NCBI RefSeq assembly: GCF_001431665.1
Contig: NZ_LLXV01000039.1
Location: forward strand, 62,001 to 126,000
From: Stenotrophomonas beteli
GTDB taxonomy: Bacteria > Pseudomonadota > Gammaproteobacteria > Xanthomonadales > Xanthomonadaceae
Length of the DNA stretch: 64,000 bases
Direction of reading: 5' to 3'
The notes below the pieces were generated by a model. That model saw only the letters and a program-made list of their open reading frames with translations. It was not told the DNA's origin and did not search any database. The position numbers were made by a program, and so were the translations under genes. This document shows, piece after piece, positions 1 through 8,333 of the stretch; within the stretch, counting starts at the first letter, position 1; each line of letters starts with the position of its first letter.

Positions 1-118
1 CGTCACCGGCGGCGGTGCTGTCGTCGTAGTGCAGTTCGTTGATGAAGACCTCGGCCTGGGCCGGCGCGGCGGCCAGCGCCAGCAGGCAGGCGGCGGCAAG
101 CGGGGACAGCAATCGCAT
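1..118 (-). CDS. Secreted nuclease, ExeM/NucH-like (5' part only)
   Basis: Only the first 39 codons lie in the window; the gene runs off the left edge. The reading frame starts with ATG at 118-116, preceded by a good ribosome binding site (AAGGAG on the minus strand). The product begins MRLLSPLAAACLLALA, a typical signal peptide ending in AQA, and the mature protein begins EVFINELHYDDSTAAGD. That opening is typical of lamin-tail-domain extracellular endonucleases of the ExeM/NucH family in Xanthomonadaceae, which degrade extracellular DNA. The catalytic endonuclease/exonuclease/phosphatase domain would lie outside the window, so the family call rests on the N terminus alone. A Pho-box-like sequence lies upstream at 190-207, which would fit phosphate scavenging. 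Confidence 0.6.
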   Translation of the reverse strand, partial: MRLLSPLAAACLLALAAAPAQAEVFINELHYDDSTAAGD

Positions 119-189
119 CGACAACTCCTTGTGATTGGGAATGCGCGGCCGAGCCTAAGGCCGATCCAGTGACACTTTGTCGTAAATGA

Positions 190-207
190 ACGTCAGATAT
201 CTGACAG
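190..207 (-). promoter_or_regulatory. Candidate Pho box upstream of the nuclease gene
   Basis: On the minus strand the site reads CTGTCAG-ATAT-CTGACGT, two 7-base repeats with a 4-base spacer. It agrees with the E. coli Pho-box consensus (CTGTCAT-AAAT-CTGTCAT) at 14 of 18 positions. It also contains a perfect 14-base palindrome at 192-205. No convincing -10 box follows at the usual distance, so this is only a candidate. In the rest of 119-327 I see no gene. Confidence 0.3.
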
Positions 208-327
208 TGGGACATCGGTCACCAAATGTCACCCGTTTCCCCCTTGGCTTGCCGCGCTTCACCCCTATACAGGCGTCCACGCAGGGAAGGAGGTTTCCGG
301 GCCCGGAGAAAAATTTCGGGATCGGCC

Positions 328-355
328 CTTGAAAGGCCTGTGGAGGTCTCCATCT
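328..355 (+). promoter_or_regulatory. Sigma-32-type heat-shock promoter of groESL
   Basis: CTTGAAA at 328-334 and CTCCATCT at 348-355 are separated by 13 bases. This matches the sigma-32 pattern (CTTGAAA, 11-17 bases, CCCCATNT) with one mismatch in the -10 element. Transcription would begin near 362, about 108 bases before groES. Confidence 0.75.
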
Positions 356-365
356 CTGTCGTGCT

Positions 366-385
366 CCCGACTTGTCGGGCTTTTT
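366..385 (+). other. groESL leader hairpin with CUUG loop and U tract
   Basis: CCCGA-CTTG-TCGGG at 366-379 forms a 5-bp stem closed by a C(UUG)G-type tetraloop, and T381-385 follows one base later. It lies just downstream of the predicted heat-shock start site. The hairpin plus U run resembles a small intrinsic terminator or attenuator, or a 5'-end stabiliser. Its function is inference. Confidence 0.5.
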
Positions 386-396
386 CACGCGCGTTG

Positions 397-423
397 CTGG
401 CACTCGCCTGGTGTGACTGCTAA
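397..423 (+). promoter_or_regulatory. CIRCE operator (HrcA site) upstream of groES
   Basis: CTGGCACTC-N9-GACTGCTAA matches the CIRCE consensus TTAGCACTC-N9-GAGTGCTAA at 15 of 18 arm positions with the exact 9-base spacing. It lies 47 bases before the groES start, inside the predicted leader. HrcA binding here would repress groESL without stress. With the sigma-32-type promoter it implies dual heat-shock control. hrcA is not in the window. Confidence 0.8.
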
Positions 424-469
424 CATCGCCGGACTTTTTTAGACCAATCAATAACTTAAGAGGTCTCTT

Positions 470-757
470 ATGAGCATCAAGCCGCTGCACGACCGCGTTG
501 TGGTCAAGCCGATCGAAGCCGACGAAATCTCCGCCGGTGGCATCGTCATTCCGGATTCGGCCAAGGAAAAGTCCACCAAGGGTGAAGTCGTGGCCGTCGG
601 CCCGGGCAAGCCGCTGGACAACGGCAGCGTGCGCGCTCCGTCGCTGAAGGTCGGCGACAAGGTCATCTACGGCCAGTACGCCGGCAGCTCGTACAAGAGC
701 GAAGGCGTCGAATACAAGGTCCTGCGCGAAGACGACGTGCTCGCCGTCATCGGCTGA
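470..757 (+). CDS. groS: Co-chaperonin GroES (Hsp10)
   Basis: This is a 95-residue protein of the normal GroES length. It begins [14 protein letters not shown], the conserved family start, and carries the mobile-loop region around [12 protein letters not shown] (residues 24-35). The C-terminal part includes YAGSSYK and the [10 protein letters not shown] strand. Heptameric GroES caps the GroEL ring and closes the folding chamber in the cytoplasm. The ATG follows AGAGGT at a usable spacing. groEL follows after 81 bases, so the two form one transcript driven by the heat-shock promoter at 328-355 and repressed through CIRCE at 397-423. The call is secure. Confidence 0.98.
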   Translation: MSIKPLHDRVVVKPIEADEISAGGIVIPDSAKEKSTKGEVVAVGPGKPLDNGSVRAPSLKVGDKVIYGQYAGSSYKSEGVEYKVLREDDVLAVIG

Positions 758-784
758 GCTTCGGCGCGACCTGCTTTTCTGTAA

Positions 785-2488
<1,704 letters not shown>

Positions 2489-2516
2489 GTCCCCGCGTTA
2501 CCGATGCAATGAAGAA

Positions 2517-2541
2517 CCCCGCCGCAAGGCGGGGTTTTTTT
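2517..2541 (+). terminator. Intrinsic terminator of groESL
   Basis: CCCCGCC-GCAA-GGCGGGG, a 7-bp stem with a GNRA loop, is followed by seven T. It ends the groESL transcript before the convergent hydrolase gene. Confidence 0.95.
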
Positions 2542-2563
2542 GTGGGCGTGGCGGGCGATGCGG

Positions 2564-3727
2564 TCAACGCACGAACGGCTTCTTCGCCCCGTATTCCCAT
2601 GCCCACGGCACGCCGGTTTCACCCAGCACGAAGCGCACCAGCGCCGGGAACGCCGCCTCGGCACGTACATCGTTGCCCAGGATCACCACGCAGCGCTGGC
2701 CCTTTTCGATGCACACCAGCGTATTGCCCACCGCATCATCATGGCCGCCCTTGTAGAAGCCGGCACCCTGCGGGCCCTGGAAGGTCACCACGCCCAGCCC
2801 CGCCGCCAGCTTCCGGTGCCGTTGTGCAGGCGGCAGCTCCGGCTGCAGGGTGGGGAACTGGCTGGCGGTGGTGATCGGCAGCTGAGGCCGCACCAGTTCC
2901 CGGCGCATCGATGCGGACAGCCCGTCGCCACGCACGTAGCCGGCGGCGAAGCGCGCCATGTCGTCGATGGTGGTATCCATCGAGCCGGCCGCGCGCACGC
3001 GGCTGCGCTCATCGTGCGGCTCAGCGGTACCTTCCGCCGTCCAGCCATCGGCCAGGTTGGCGGCGAAATCCTCGCGCCACATCATGCTGGTGCGGGTCAT
3101 GCCGAAGCGGTCGAACACCCGCTGCTGCATCAACGCGCCTACATCCTCGCCCAGCCGCCCGCGTTCGATCACGAACTGCAGCAGGATCAGTCCTTCGCCG
3201 GAATACCCATAGCGACTGCCGGGATCGAAGTGGAACTTCAGCCGCCCATCGGGCTCCAGGAAGCCGAAGTTGGCAAAGCCACTGGAATGGTTGAGCAGCA
3301 GGCGCGGGGTAAGCTGGCGCCAGCGCGCATCGTCGGCCAGCACACGGTAGTCGGCGTACTTCTTCGGCTCCGGCGGGTAGTCCGGCAGGGGCTTGTCCAG
3401 CGCCGCAGCAATGCTGGCATCCAGCTCGATCTTCCGGTCCTGCGCCAGCTGTGCGACCAGATGGCCGAACGCCATCTTGGTCAGTGACGCGGCATACATC
3501 ACGGTGTCGGTGCGCAGCGGCTCGCCTGCCGCATTGCGCTCGCCGTAGGCGGCCACGTGCACCACCCTGCCGCCATCGATCACCGCCAGCGCCATGCCGC
3601 GCGCGTGGGCGGCATGCATCAGACGCTGGGCTTCGGCGTCGATGCGGGCCGGCGTGGGTACCGGGGGCGGCGCGGCCAGCACGGCCAGCGGAAACAGCGT
3701 CAGCAACAACAGGGCAACACGGCGCAT
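2564..3727 (-). CDS. Serine hydrolase, beta-lactamase class C family
   Basis: A 387-residue exported enzyme of the class C beta-lactamase/penicillin-binding-protein-like family. The ATG at 3727 follows GGAGG on the minus strand and opens a signal peptide (MRRVALLLLTLFPLAVLA). The nucleophile motif SLTK (S-x-x-K) is seen in YAASLTKM near residue 83. A YSG triad takes the place of Y-x-N in GYSGEGL, and KGGHD near the C terminus fits the third motif. Such proteins act in the periplasm as esterases, peptidases or beta-lactam-binding enzymes, and the substrate cannot be read from sequence. It is not a classical AmpC, because the Y-A-N and KTG motifs are absent. The open frame extends upstream, but only this start gives a signal peptide and ribosome site. 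It converges on groEL. Confidence 0.85.
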   Translation of the reverse strand: MRRVALLLLTLFPLAVLAAPPPVPTPARIDAEAQRLMHAAHARGMALAVIDGGRVVHVAAYGERNAAGEPLRTDTVMYAASLTKMAFGHLVAQLAQDRKIELDASIAAALDKPLPDYPPEPKKYADYRVLADDARWRQLTPRLLLNHSSGFANFGFLEPDGRLKFHFDPGSRYGYSGEGLILLQFVIERGRLGEDVGALMQQRVFDRFGMTRTSMMWREDFAANLADGWTAEGTAEPHDERSRVRAAGSMDTTIDDMARFAAGYVRGDGLSASMRRELVRPQLPITTASQFPTLQPELPPAQRHRKLAAGLGVVTFQGPQGAGFYKGGHDDAVGNTLVCIEKGQRCVVILGNDVRAEAAFPALVRFVLGETGVPWAWEYGAKKPFVR

Positions 3728-3837
3728 GCGTGGACCTCCTGGCGGGACGTGGCGCGATGCTACCGCAGCTTCGGCTGCGTCCAGCCCCTTGTGCCAGGAG
3801 CACGCCCTGCGTGGACCGGCGGCTGGCCCGGCCAGTC

Positions 3838-3876
3838 TTGCATTCTGTTCTGGTGTGAATATAATTAGGCGCCTAA
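3838..3876 (+). promoter_or_regulatory. marR-type promoter with overlapping palindromic operator
   Basis: TTGCAT (3838-3843) and TATAAT (3860-3865) are 16 bases apart, a strong sigma-70 promoter. The perfect 12-base palindrome TTAGGCGCCTAA occupies 3865-3876, sharing the last base of the -10 box and covering the likely start site. This is the arrangement expected for autorepression by the MarR-family protein encoded 15 bases downstream. Confidence 0.7.
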
Positions 3877-3890
3877 ACATAGTGGAAATC

Positions 3891-4394
3891 ATGATGCTTG
3901 AGCCAAAGCATGGCGCTCTTCTAGACGAGGCCCGGCGGCGCGGCCACGCCAATGTCGCCCAGCTGCATCTGTGCTTCCAGTTGCTCTCGCTGTCCTCGAC
4001 AATCGACGGCGACTGCGCCGCGCGGCTGGCACCGCACGGGCTCAGTGAAGGCCGCTTCATCGTGCTGTTCCTGCTGCACGGTGCCGGTGGCACGCTGCCG
4101 CCGCATGAGCTGGCCGAGCGCGCCGGCGTCACCCGCGCCACCATCAGCGGCCTGCTCGATGGCCTGCAGCGCGAAGGCCTGCTGCAGCGGCGCAGTGATG
4201 CCGAAGATGGCCGTCGCCTTCAGATCGTGTTGACTGCGCAGGGAAAGCGCCTGGCTGGGACGTTGTTCGAGCAGCACACGCAATGGATCGGTGGCCTGTT
4301 CGACGGGCTGGATGCCGGCGAACAGCAGCAGCTTTCGCAGCTGCTGCACAAGGTCTGGCAGTACACCGATGCGGGTCGAGGGCCGGCGGCGTGA
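3891..4394 (+). CDS. MarR-family transcriptional regulator
   Basis: A 167-residue winged-helix regulator. The N-terminal helices (residues 20-60) would dimerise. The DNA-binding part follows, with LAERAGVTRATISGLLDGLQ (about residues 67-86) as the helix-turn-helix and the wing at LQRRSDAEDGRRLQIVLT, a hallmark of the family. The chosen start is the first of two adjacent ATG codons after the promoter. The longer open frame lies upstream of the -10 box and cannot be transcribed from it. Its stop codon overlaps the GTG start of the next gene (GTGA), so the two are translationally coupled. It probably represses its own promoter through TTAGGCGCCTAA. The inducing ligand is unknown. Confidence 0.85.
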   Translation: MMLEPKHGALLDEARRRGHANVAQLHLCFQLLSLSSTIDGDCAARLAPHGLSEGRFIVLFLLHGAGGTLPPHELAERAGVTRATISGLLDGLQREGLLQRRSDAEDGRRLQIVLTAQGKRLAGTLFEQHTQWIGGLFDGLDAGEQQQLSQLLHKVWQYTDAGRGPAA

Positions 4395-5131
4395 GCACCG
4401 CGATCCCGGCTGAGCGCCTGGGTGCGCTCAACACCGGCAGCACCGCCGCCACCCATCTGGCCGAGTGCCTGGCAGTGGATTTCGGCGCACTGTTGCCCGC
4501 AGTGGTGCCCGAACTGCAGGTGGCCGCTGTGCAACGCATGCGCGATGCGGCGGGCAAGGGCATCACCCAGCGCATGGCGTTGGCCGCGGTGCTGTTGCGC
4601 GAAGCCGGGCAGGGCGATGCGGTGCACTGGCAATCGCACCCTTCCGACACCGTGCGTGGCTGGGCCTGCTACCTGATCGGCGGCGACAGCACCGCATCCC
4701 TTGCGGCCAAGCTGCAGGCGATGCATCCGCTGGCAGATGATCCGCACTTCGGCGTGCGCGAATGGGCGTGGTTGGCACTACGCGATGACATCGTGGCGGC
4801 GCCGCTGCAGGCGCTCGAATGCCTGAAACCGTGGACGCGGGCAAGCTCGCCCCGCATTCGGCGCTTCGCCTGCGAAGCACTGCGCCCGCGCGGTGTGTGG
4901 GCCACGCACATCGCGCTGTTCAAGCAGCACCCGGAGCATGCATCCGCGCTGCTGGAAGCACTGGCTGACGACCCGGAACGCTATGTGCAGGATTCGGTCG
5001 GCAACTGGCTCAATGATGCCGGCAAGACGCAGCCCCAGTGGCTGCGCGAGCTGTGCACGCGTTGGCAGCACGAGCGCCACAGCGACGCCAACGCCTACAT
5101 CCGCAGGCGCGCACTGCGCTCGCTACGGTAG
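4391..5131 (+). CDS. HEAT-repeat protein, AlkC/AlkD-like DNA alkylation repair family
   Basis: A 246-residue, mostly alpha-helical protein. The GTG start overlaps the marR stop as GTGA, which decides the start over the longer open frame. Helical repeat units run through the whole chain. Near the C terminus YVQDSVGNWLNDAGK closely resembles the signature of AlkC-type HEAT-repeat glycosylases, which remove alkylated bases by bending DNA over a superhelical scaffold. Coupling to a MarR regulator would fit response to an electrophile or alkylating agent. I cannot confirm the catalytic residues, so a non-enzymatic HEAT protein remains possible. The TAG stop (5129-5131) is part of a degenerate GTAG palindrome. 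Confidence 0.7.
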   Translation: MSTAIPAERLGALNTGSTAATHLAECLAVDFGALLPAVVPELQVAAVQRMRDAAGKGITQRMALAAVLLREAGQGDAVHWQSHPSDTVRGWACYLIGGDSTASLAAKLQAMHPLADDPHFGVREWAWLALRDDIVAAPLQALECLKPWTRASSPRIRRFACEALRPRGVWATHIALFKQHPEHASALLEALADDPERYVQDSVGNWLNDAGKTQPQWLRELCTRWQHERHSDANAYIRRRALRSLR

Positions 5132-5147
5132 TGCCGGTTGCCGGCCG
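5128..5147 (+). repeat. Degenerate SMAG-type palindrome over a stop codon
   Basis: The sequence GTAGTGCCGGTTGCCGGCC resembles the GTAG-headed palindromes at 11497 and 23479 but has lost part of its stem. The TAG of the GTAG head is the stop codon of the HEAT-repeat gene. Confidence 0.5.
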
Positions 5148-5185
5148 CCTCCCCTCAACTTCGTAAACCTCAAGGAAGAACCACC

Positions 5186-5524
5186 GTGTCGCACACCTTC
5201 ATCGAGCTCTATTCCGCCACGCCTGCCTGGACCACACTCCCGCCCGAGCAGCGGAGCGCTTTCTTCGACCGCATCGGTGCCGGCATGCAGCAGTTCGATC
5301 CAGCCCGCATCACGCCGCTGGCGATGGGCCGCATTTCCATGGGCGTGCCGCACAGCAGCGATGATCAGTTCTATGCGGTCTGGCGCTGCGCGAGCCGCGA
5401 GGAGGTCGATGCGCTGGTGGCTGGCATTGCCGCTACCGGCTGGCATGAGTACTTCACCACCACCCATGCGACAGGCGCGATGGACAGCATGGCCCAGCAT
5501 CTGGCCGACCTGGCCGCCTTGTAG
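5186..5524 (+). CDS. Small protein of unknown function (DUF6616-like)
   Basis: A 112-residue soluble protein starting at GTG after AAGGAAG. No catalytic motif is visible. The body (GRISMGVPHSSDDQFYAVWR, then a helix-rich segment and GWHEYFTTTHATG) has the size and alternation of a small ferredoxin-like or dimeric alpha/beta-barrel fold, and resembles the DUF6616 family by memory only. It lies 54 bases after the HEAT-repeat gene in the same direction and could belong to the MarR-controlled transcript. The longer frame has no ribosome site. Confidence 0.6.
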   Translation: MSHTFIELYSATPAWTTLPPEQRSAFFDRIGAGMQQFDPARITPLAMGRISMGVPHSSDDQFYAVWRCASREEVDALVAGIAATGWHEYFTTTHATGAMDSMAQHLADLAAL

Positions 5525-5634
5525 CAGGCGGCAGATGCCGATGGATGCCGGTCCTAGGCATGGGTGGCACATGCGCCTGTCACCCGGACGCGGTAAACAG
5601 TGCATTGCCCCTGTCATCCGCACGGAAGTCGATC

Positions 5635-5892
5635 ATGCAGAGCACGCTCCAGGTAACGCTGTACGGCCCGCTTGGCGACACCCCGGCACTGCAGCTGCCG
5701 GAGGTGAAAGGGCCGTCGGTGGCCATCCCCGAGTCCGTCCTGCGGCGGCTGGTGTCCGACCTCTACACCGCCCGTTCCCTGCTCAACCCGGAACAGCTGC
5801 AGGAAGCGCGGCAGGAACTGGGCCGCGTGCTGGAGCGTTGGGCCGACATCCATGAAGGCCTGCTGCTGGACGTGGAAGTACATGGCAGATGA
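5635..5892 (+). CDS. Small hypothetical protein
   Basis: An 85-residue protein whose ATG follows GGAAG. It starts MQSTLQVTLYGPLGDTP and has a C-terminal helix pair rich in Leu, Glu and Arg (residues 30-75). No signal peptide or membrane segment is visible. I do not recognise a family. It lies in the same direction as the MarR-AlkC-like genes, about 110 bases after the previous stop. Codon use is that of the host. The start is chosen on the ribosome site, and an upstream in-frame start would add about 30 residues of low-complexity sequence. Confidence 0.5.
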   Translation: MQSTLQVTLYGPLGDTPALQLPEVKGPSVAIPESVLRRLVSDLYTARSLLNPEQLQEARQELGRVLERWADIHEGLLLDVEVHGR

Positions 5893-5974
5893 CCGACTTC
5901 GCGTGCCAGCTGCCGCAGGGATGGGCCGGGCGGGCCCCACGCTGAACCGCGTCCCCAGTTGCGGATGAAACATT

Positions 5975-6002
5975 TTGCACTGCGCAAAAGCTGTGCTATC
6001 AA
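5975..6002 (+). promoter_or_regulatory. Promoter of the aroG leader
   Basis: TTGCAC (5975-5980) and TATCAA (5997-6002) are 16 bases apart. Transcription would start near 6009, only a few bases before the leader-peptide ATG at 6011, so the transcript may be nearly leaderless. TTTTGC-N5-GCAAAA (5973-5989) forms an inverted repeat over the -35 region, a possible operator. Confidence 0.6.
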
Positions 6003-6010
6003 TAGATCCC

Positions 6011-6088
6011 ATGAACGCAGCCCCCACCAGCTTTTACTGGTATTACTTTCCGAAGCCACTGGCGGAGGAAGGACTGCGCTCACCCTGA
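6011..6088 (+). CDS. aroG leader peptide (aromatic attenuator peptide)
   Basis: A 25-codon reading frame, too short for routine gene calling, ends 99 bases before aroG. Residues 8-13 are FYWYYF: six consecutive aromatic codons for Phe, Tyr, Trp, Tyr, Tyr, Phe. Such a run is a classical ribosome-stall site in amino-acid attenuators, here sensing all three end products of the pathway whose first enzyme is encoded downstream. There is no Shine-Dalgarno sequence, and the predicted transcript begins within a few bases of the ATG. The stop TGA lies inside a small hairpin (CTGAAG-AAAG-CTTCAG, 6085-6100). The role is inferred from sequence but the arrangement is textbook. Confidence 0.85.
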   Translation: MNAAPTSFYWYYFPKPLAEEGLRSP

Positions 6089-6141
6089 AGAAAGCTTCAG
6101 ACGCATTCCCGAAAGCCGCCAGCGAACCTGGCGGCTTTTTT
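6059..6141 (+). promoter_or_regulatory. Transcription attenuator of aroG (antiterminator and terminator)
   Basis: The terminator is GCCGCCAG (6115-6122), loop 6123-6127, CTGGCGGC (6128-6135), then six T (6136-6141). The segment CTGGCGG at 6059-6065, inside the leader-peptide frame, can pair with CCGCCAG at 6116-6122 and would destroy the terminator. A ribosome stalled on codons 8-13 (6032-6049) leaves 6059-6065 free, so antitermination results. A ribosome that reaches the stop at 6086 covers it, so the terminator forms. A hairpin at 6085-6100 sits between the two as a possible pause structure. Confidence 0.88.
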
Positions 6142-6187
6142 CATGCCGCCACGCTGGGGACCCCCAACGTTCCGGAGATCTCCTGCA

Positions 6188-7261
6188 ATGCCCCCGCACA
6201 CCGACGACCTGCGTATCCGCACCATCGAACCGCTGACACCGCCTGCCCAGCTGCTGGCGATGCTGCCGTGTGACGATGAAGCCTCCGACACTGTCAGCGC
6301 CTCGCGCGCGGCCCTGCACCAGATCCTGCACGGCCGTGACGACCGCTTGGCCGTGGTGGTGGGCCCGTGCTCGATCCATGACCCCAACGCCGCCATCGAG
6401 TACGCCCAGCGCCTGAAGCCGCTGCGCGATGCACTGGCCGGCGAGCTGGAAATCGTCATGCGCGTGTACTTCGAGAAGCCGCGCACCACGGTGGGCTGGA
6501 AGGGCCTGATCAACGACCCGGACCTGGATGGCAGCTTCAGGATCGACAAGGGCCTGCGCATTGCCCGTGGCCTGCTGCGCGACATCAACAAGCTCGGCCT
6601 GCCTGCCGGTGTCGAGTTCCTTGACGTGATCTCGCCGCAGTACATCGCCGACCTGGTGGCATGGGGCGCGATCGGCGCGCGTACCACCGAAAGCCAGGTG
6701 CATCGTGAGCTTGCCTCGGGGCTGTCGTGCCCGGTCGGCTTCAAGAATGGCACCGATGGCAACGTGAAGATTGCCGCTGACGCCGTGGGTGCTGCGTCCA
6801 ATCCGCATCACTTCCTGTCGGTCACCAAGCAGGGCGGCACCGCCATTGTCTCGACCACCGGCAACCCGGATTGCCACGTGATCCTGCGCGGCGGCAAGCA
6901 GCCGAACTATGACGCAGGCAGCGTCGGCGAGGCCTGCCAGGTGCTGGCCAAGGCCAAGCTGCCAACCCGGCTGATGATCGATGCCAGCCACGCCAACAGC
7001 CTGAAGAATCCGGAAAACCAGCCGAAGGTGATCGACGACATTGCCGCTCAGCTGGAAGAGGGCGAACAGCGCATCGTCGGCGTGATGATCGAGAGCCATC
7101 TGGTCGGTGGCCGCCAGGAACTGGTGGAAGGCCAGCCGCTGGTCTACGGGCAGAGCATCACCGATGGCTGCATCGACTGGGACACCACCGTGAGGGTACT
7201 GGAGCGATTGGCTGCGGCTGTGCGCGCCCGTCGCGAAGTGAAGGTGTCCGAAGCCGCCTGA
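6188..7261 (+). CDS. aroG: 3-deoxy-7-phosphoheptulonate (DAHP) synthase, class I
   Basis: A 357-residue enzyme of the type I-alpha DAHP synthase family (E. coli AroG has 350). It condenses phosphoenolpyruvate with erythrose 4-phosphate, the first step of the shikimate pathway to Phe, Tyr and Trp. Visible signatures are VVVGPCSIHD (with the metal-binding Cys), RVYFEKPRTTVGWKGL, GARTTESQVHRELASG and LMIDASHANS. The N-terminal arm is the regulatory extension typical of feedback-inhibited forms. Which amino acid inhibits it cannot be read with certainty, so aroG is used generically. The ATG at 6188 is chosen because GGAG precedes it, while the earlier in-frame start lies almost on the attenuator. 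Expression is controlled by the upstream leader. Confidence 0.95.
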   Translation: MPPHTDDLRIRTIEPLTPPAQLLAMLPCDDEASDTVSASRAALHQILHGRDDRLAVVVGPCSIHDPNAAIEYAQRLKPLRDALAGELEIVMRVYFEKPRTTVGWKGLINDPDLDGSFRIDKGLRIARGLLRDINKLGLPAGVEFLDVISPQYIADLVAWGAIGARTTESQVHRELASGLSCPVGFKNGTDGNVKIAADAVGAASNPHHFLSVTKQGGTAIVSTTGNPDCHVILRGGKQPNYDAGSVGEACQVLAKAKLPTRLMIDASHANSLKNPENQPKVIDDIAAQLEEGEQRIVGVMIESHLVGGRQELVEGQPLVYGQSITDGCIDWDTTVRVLERLAAAVRARREVKVSEAA

Positions 7262-7349
7262 GCGCGGCACGTGTGTGGATGGCGACCAGCGCCTGCGGGG
7301 GTGCGGCCGCGATCAGGGCCGGTCGGAGTTGGAGACCGGCCCATCTGCA

Positions 7350-7402
7350 CCGGCGATGCGCCTGGCGCTGCGCATGAGCGACAGCGCCAGGTCCATCGCC
7401 GG
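7350..7402. other. Nested inverted repeat between aroG and the channel gene
   Basis: CCGGCGATG (7350-7358) pairs with CATCGCCGG (7394-7402), and inside it CTGGCGCTG (7362-7370) pairs with CAGCGCCAG (7382-7390). The two 9-bp stems form one long hairpin between convergent genes. It has no clear T run, and may be a bidirectional end signal or a repeat element. I see nothing else in 7262-7431. Confidence 0.5.
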
Positions 7403-7431
7403 GGTGGTGTGGGCATCGCCGAATGCGAACG

Positions 7432-8049
7432 TCAATGCACTTCGTCGTGATAGACGAACTTCGGCATTTCCCAGCGGTAGTGGATCGCCAGCAGGCGCAT
7501 CGCGAAGCCGCCGCCCAGGCAGCACAGGATCGCGGTGGCGTCGGCCACGCCCCAGTACAGCAGCAACAGGTAGGCCGCGCCGGTCAGCAGCGCGATGATC
7601 GCGTACAGCTCCTTCTGGAAGATCAGCGGAACCTCGTTGCAGAGGATGTCGCGCAGCACGCCGCCGAACGCACCGGTCAGCATGCCGGCAATCAGCACGA
7701 TGGGCGTTGCATGGCCGGCCTCGCGCGCGATCGAGCAGCCGATCAGGGTGAAGGCGATCAGGCCCAGGCCATCGAGCACGAGGAAAGTGCGGCGGAAGTG
7801 GTGCATCCAGCGCGCCACCCACGTGGCGATCAGCGCGGCGCACACGGTGAAGCCCAGGTACTCCGGATGCTTCACCCAGCCCAGCGGGTAATGGCCGAGC
7901 AGGATGTCGCGCAGCGAGCCGCCGCCGAGGGCGGTGACGCAGGCGATCATGACCACGCCGAACAGGTCCATGCGGCGGCGGCCGGCGGACAGTGCGCCGG
8001 TCATGGCTTCGGCGGAAATGGCAATCAGGTAGATGATGGACAGCAGCAT
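7432..8049 (-). CDS. TRIC/UPF0126-family membrane channel, putative glycine transporter
   Basis: A 205-residue integral membrane protein with about seven hydrophobic segments. It shows the two repeated halves of the family: [15 protein letters not shown] (about residue 43) and [16 protein letters not shown] (about residue 129), each with the G-x-x-R-D signature. Bacterial TRIC/UPF0126 proteins (YicG type) are proposed cation channels or glycine transporters. The start at 8049 is decided by GGAG eight bases upstream and by the riboswitch ending just before it; upstream in-frame codons lie inside that RNA. Control by a glycine riboswitch strongly suggests glycine as substrate or signal. The direction of transport is not known from sequence. 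Confidence 0.85.
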   Translation of the reverse strand: MLLSIIYLIAISAEAMTGALSAGRRRMDLFGVVMIACVTALGGGSLRDILLGHYPLGWVKHPEYLGFTVCAALIATWVARWMHHFRRTFLVLDGLGLIAFTLIGCSIAREAGHATPIVLIAGMLTGAFGGVLRDILCNEVPLIFQKELYAIIALLTGAAYLLLLYWGVADATAILCCLGGGFAMRLLAIHYRWEMPKFVYHDEVH

Positions 8050-8140
8050 GGGACAGGCTCCGGGCGCGGTGGGGCCGGCCATGCGCGACGACCGCCACTG
8101 CCTGCGCAATGACGGGACGACGATGACCGGTGCCGCTCCC

Positions 8141-8333
8141 GCTGTCCTTTTGCCTGAGAGTTCAGCGGCATGGGCCGCGTGCCCCTTCGGCGGATCGTCC
8201 CGGGCGTGCCCGGTGACCTCTCTCCAGCTCGGCGAGTCGAATGCATGGTTGGTGGGATTCCAGCCCACCGGCCTGAGCGATCATGGGAGCCTGCGCCTTC
8301 GGCGGGCGCCAGCGCGGCGCCTCTCTCCTGCAT
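8141..8333 (-). promoter_or_regulatory. Tandem glycine riboswitch (gcvT element)
   Basis: Read on the minus strand, two glycine aptamers follow one another. Aptamer I (about 8333-8230) contains GGAGAGAGGCGCC, GCCGAAGGCGCAGGCTCC and CGCTCAGGCCGG. Aptamer II (about 8231-8141) contains CTGGAGAGAGG, GCCGAAGGGGCA and the canonical end ACTCTCAGGCAAAAGGACAG. These are conserved cores of the gcvT class. The 3' end (GGACAG, 8147-8142) can also pair with CTGTCC at 8056-8051, directly before the ATG and next to the GGAG ribosome site, suggesting translational control; that last point is inference. A TATACT -10-like box lies at 8348-8343. Confidence 0.92.

Noticed and set aside
2564..4144. Longer form of the serine hydrolase (526 residues)
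   Set aside because: The extra N-terminal part overlaps the MarR gene and its promoter. The internal ATG at 3727 has a ribosome site and a signal peptide.
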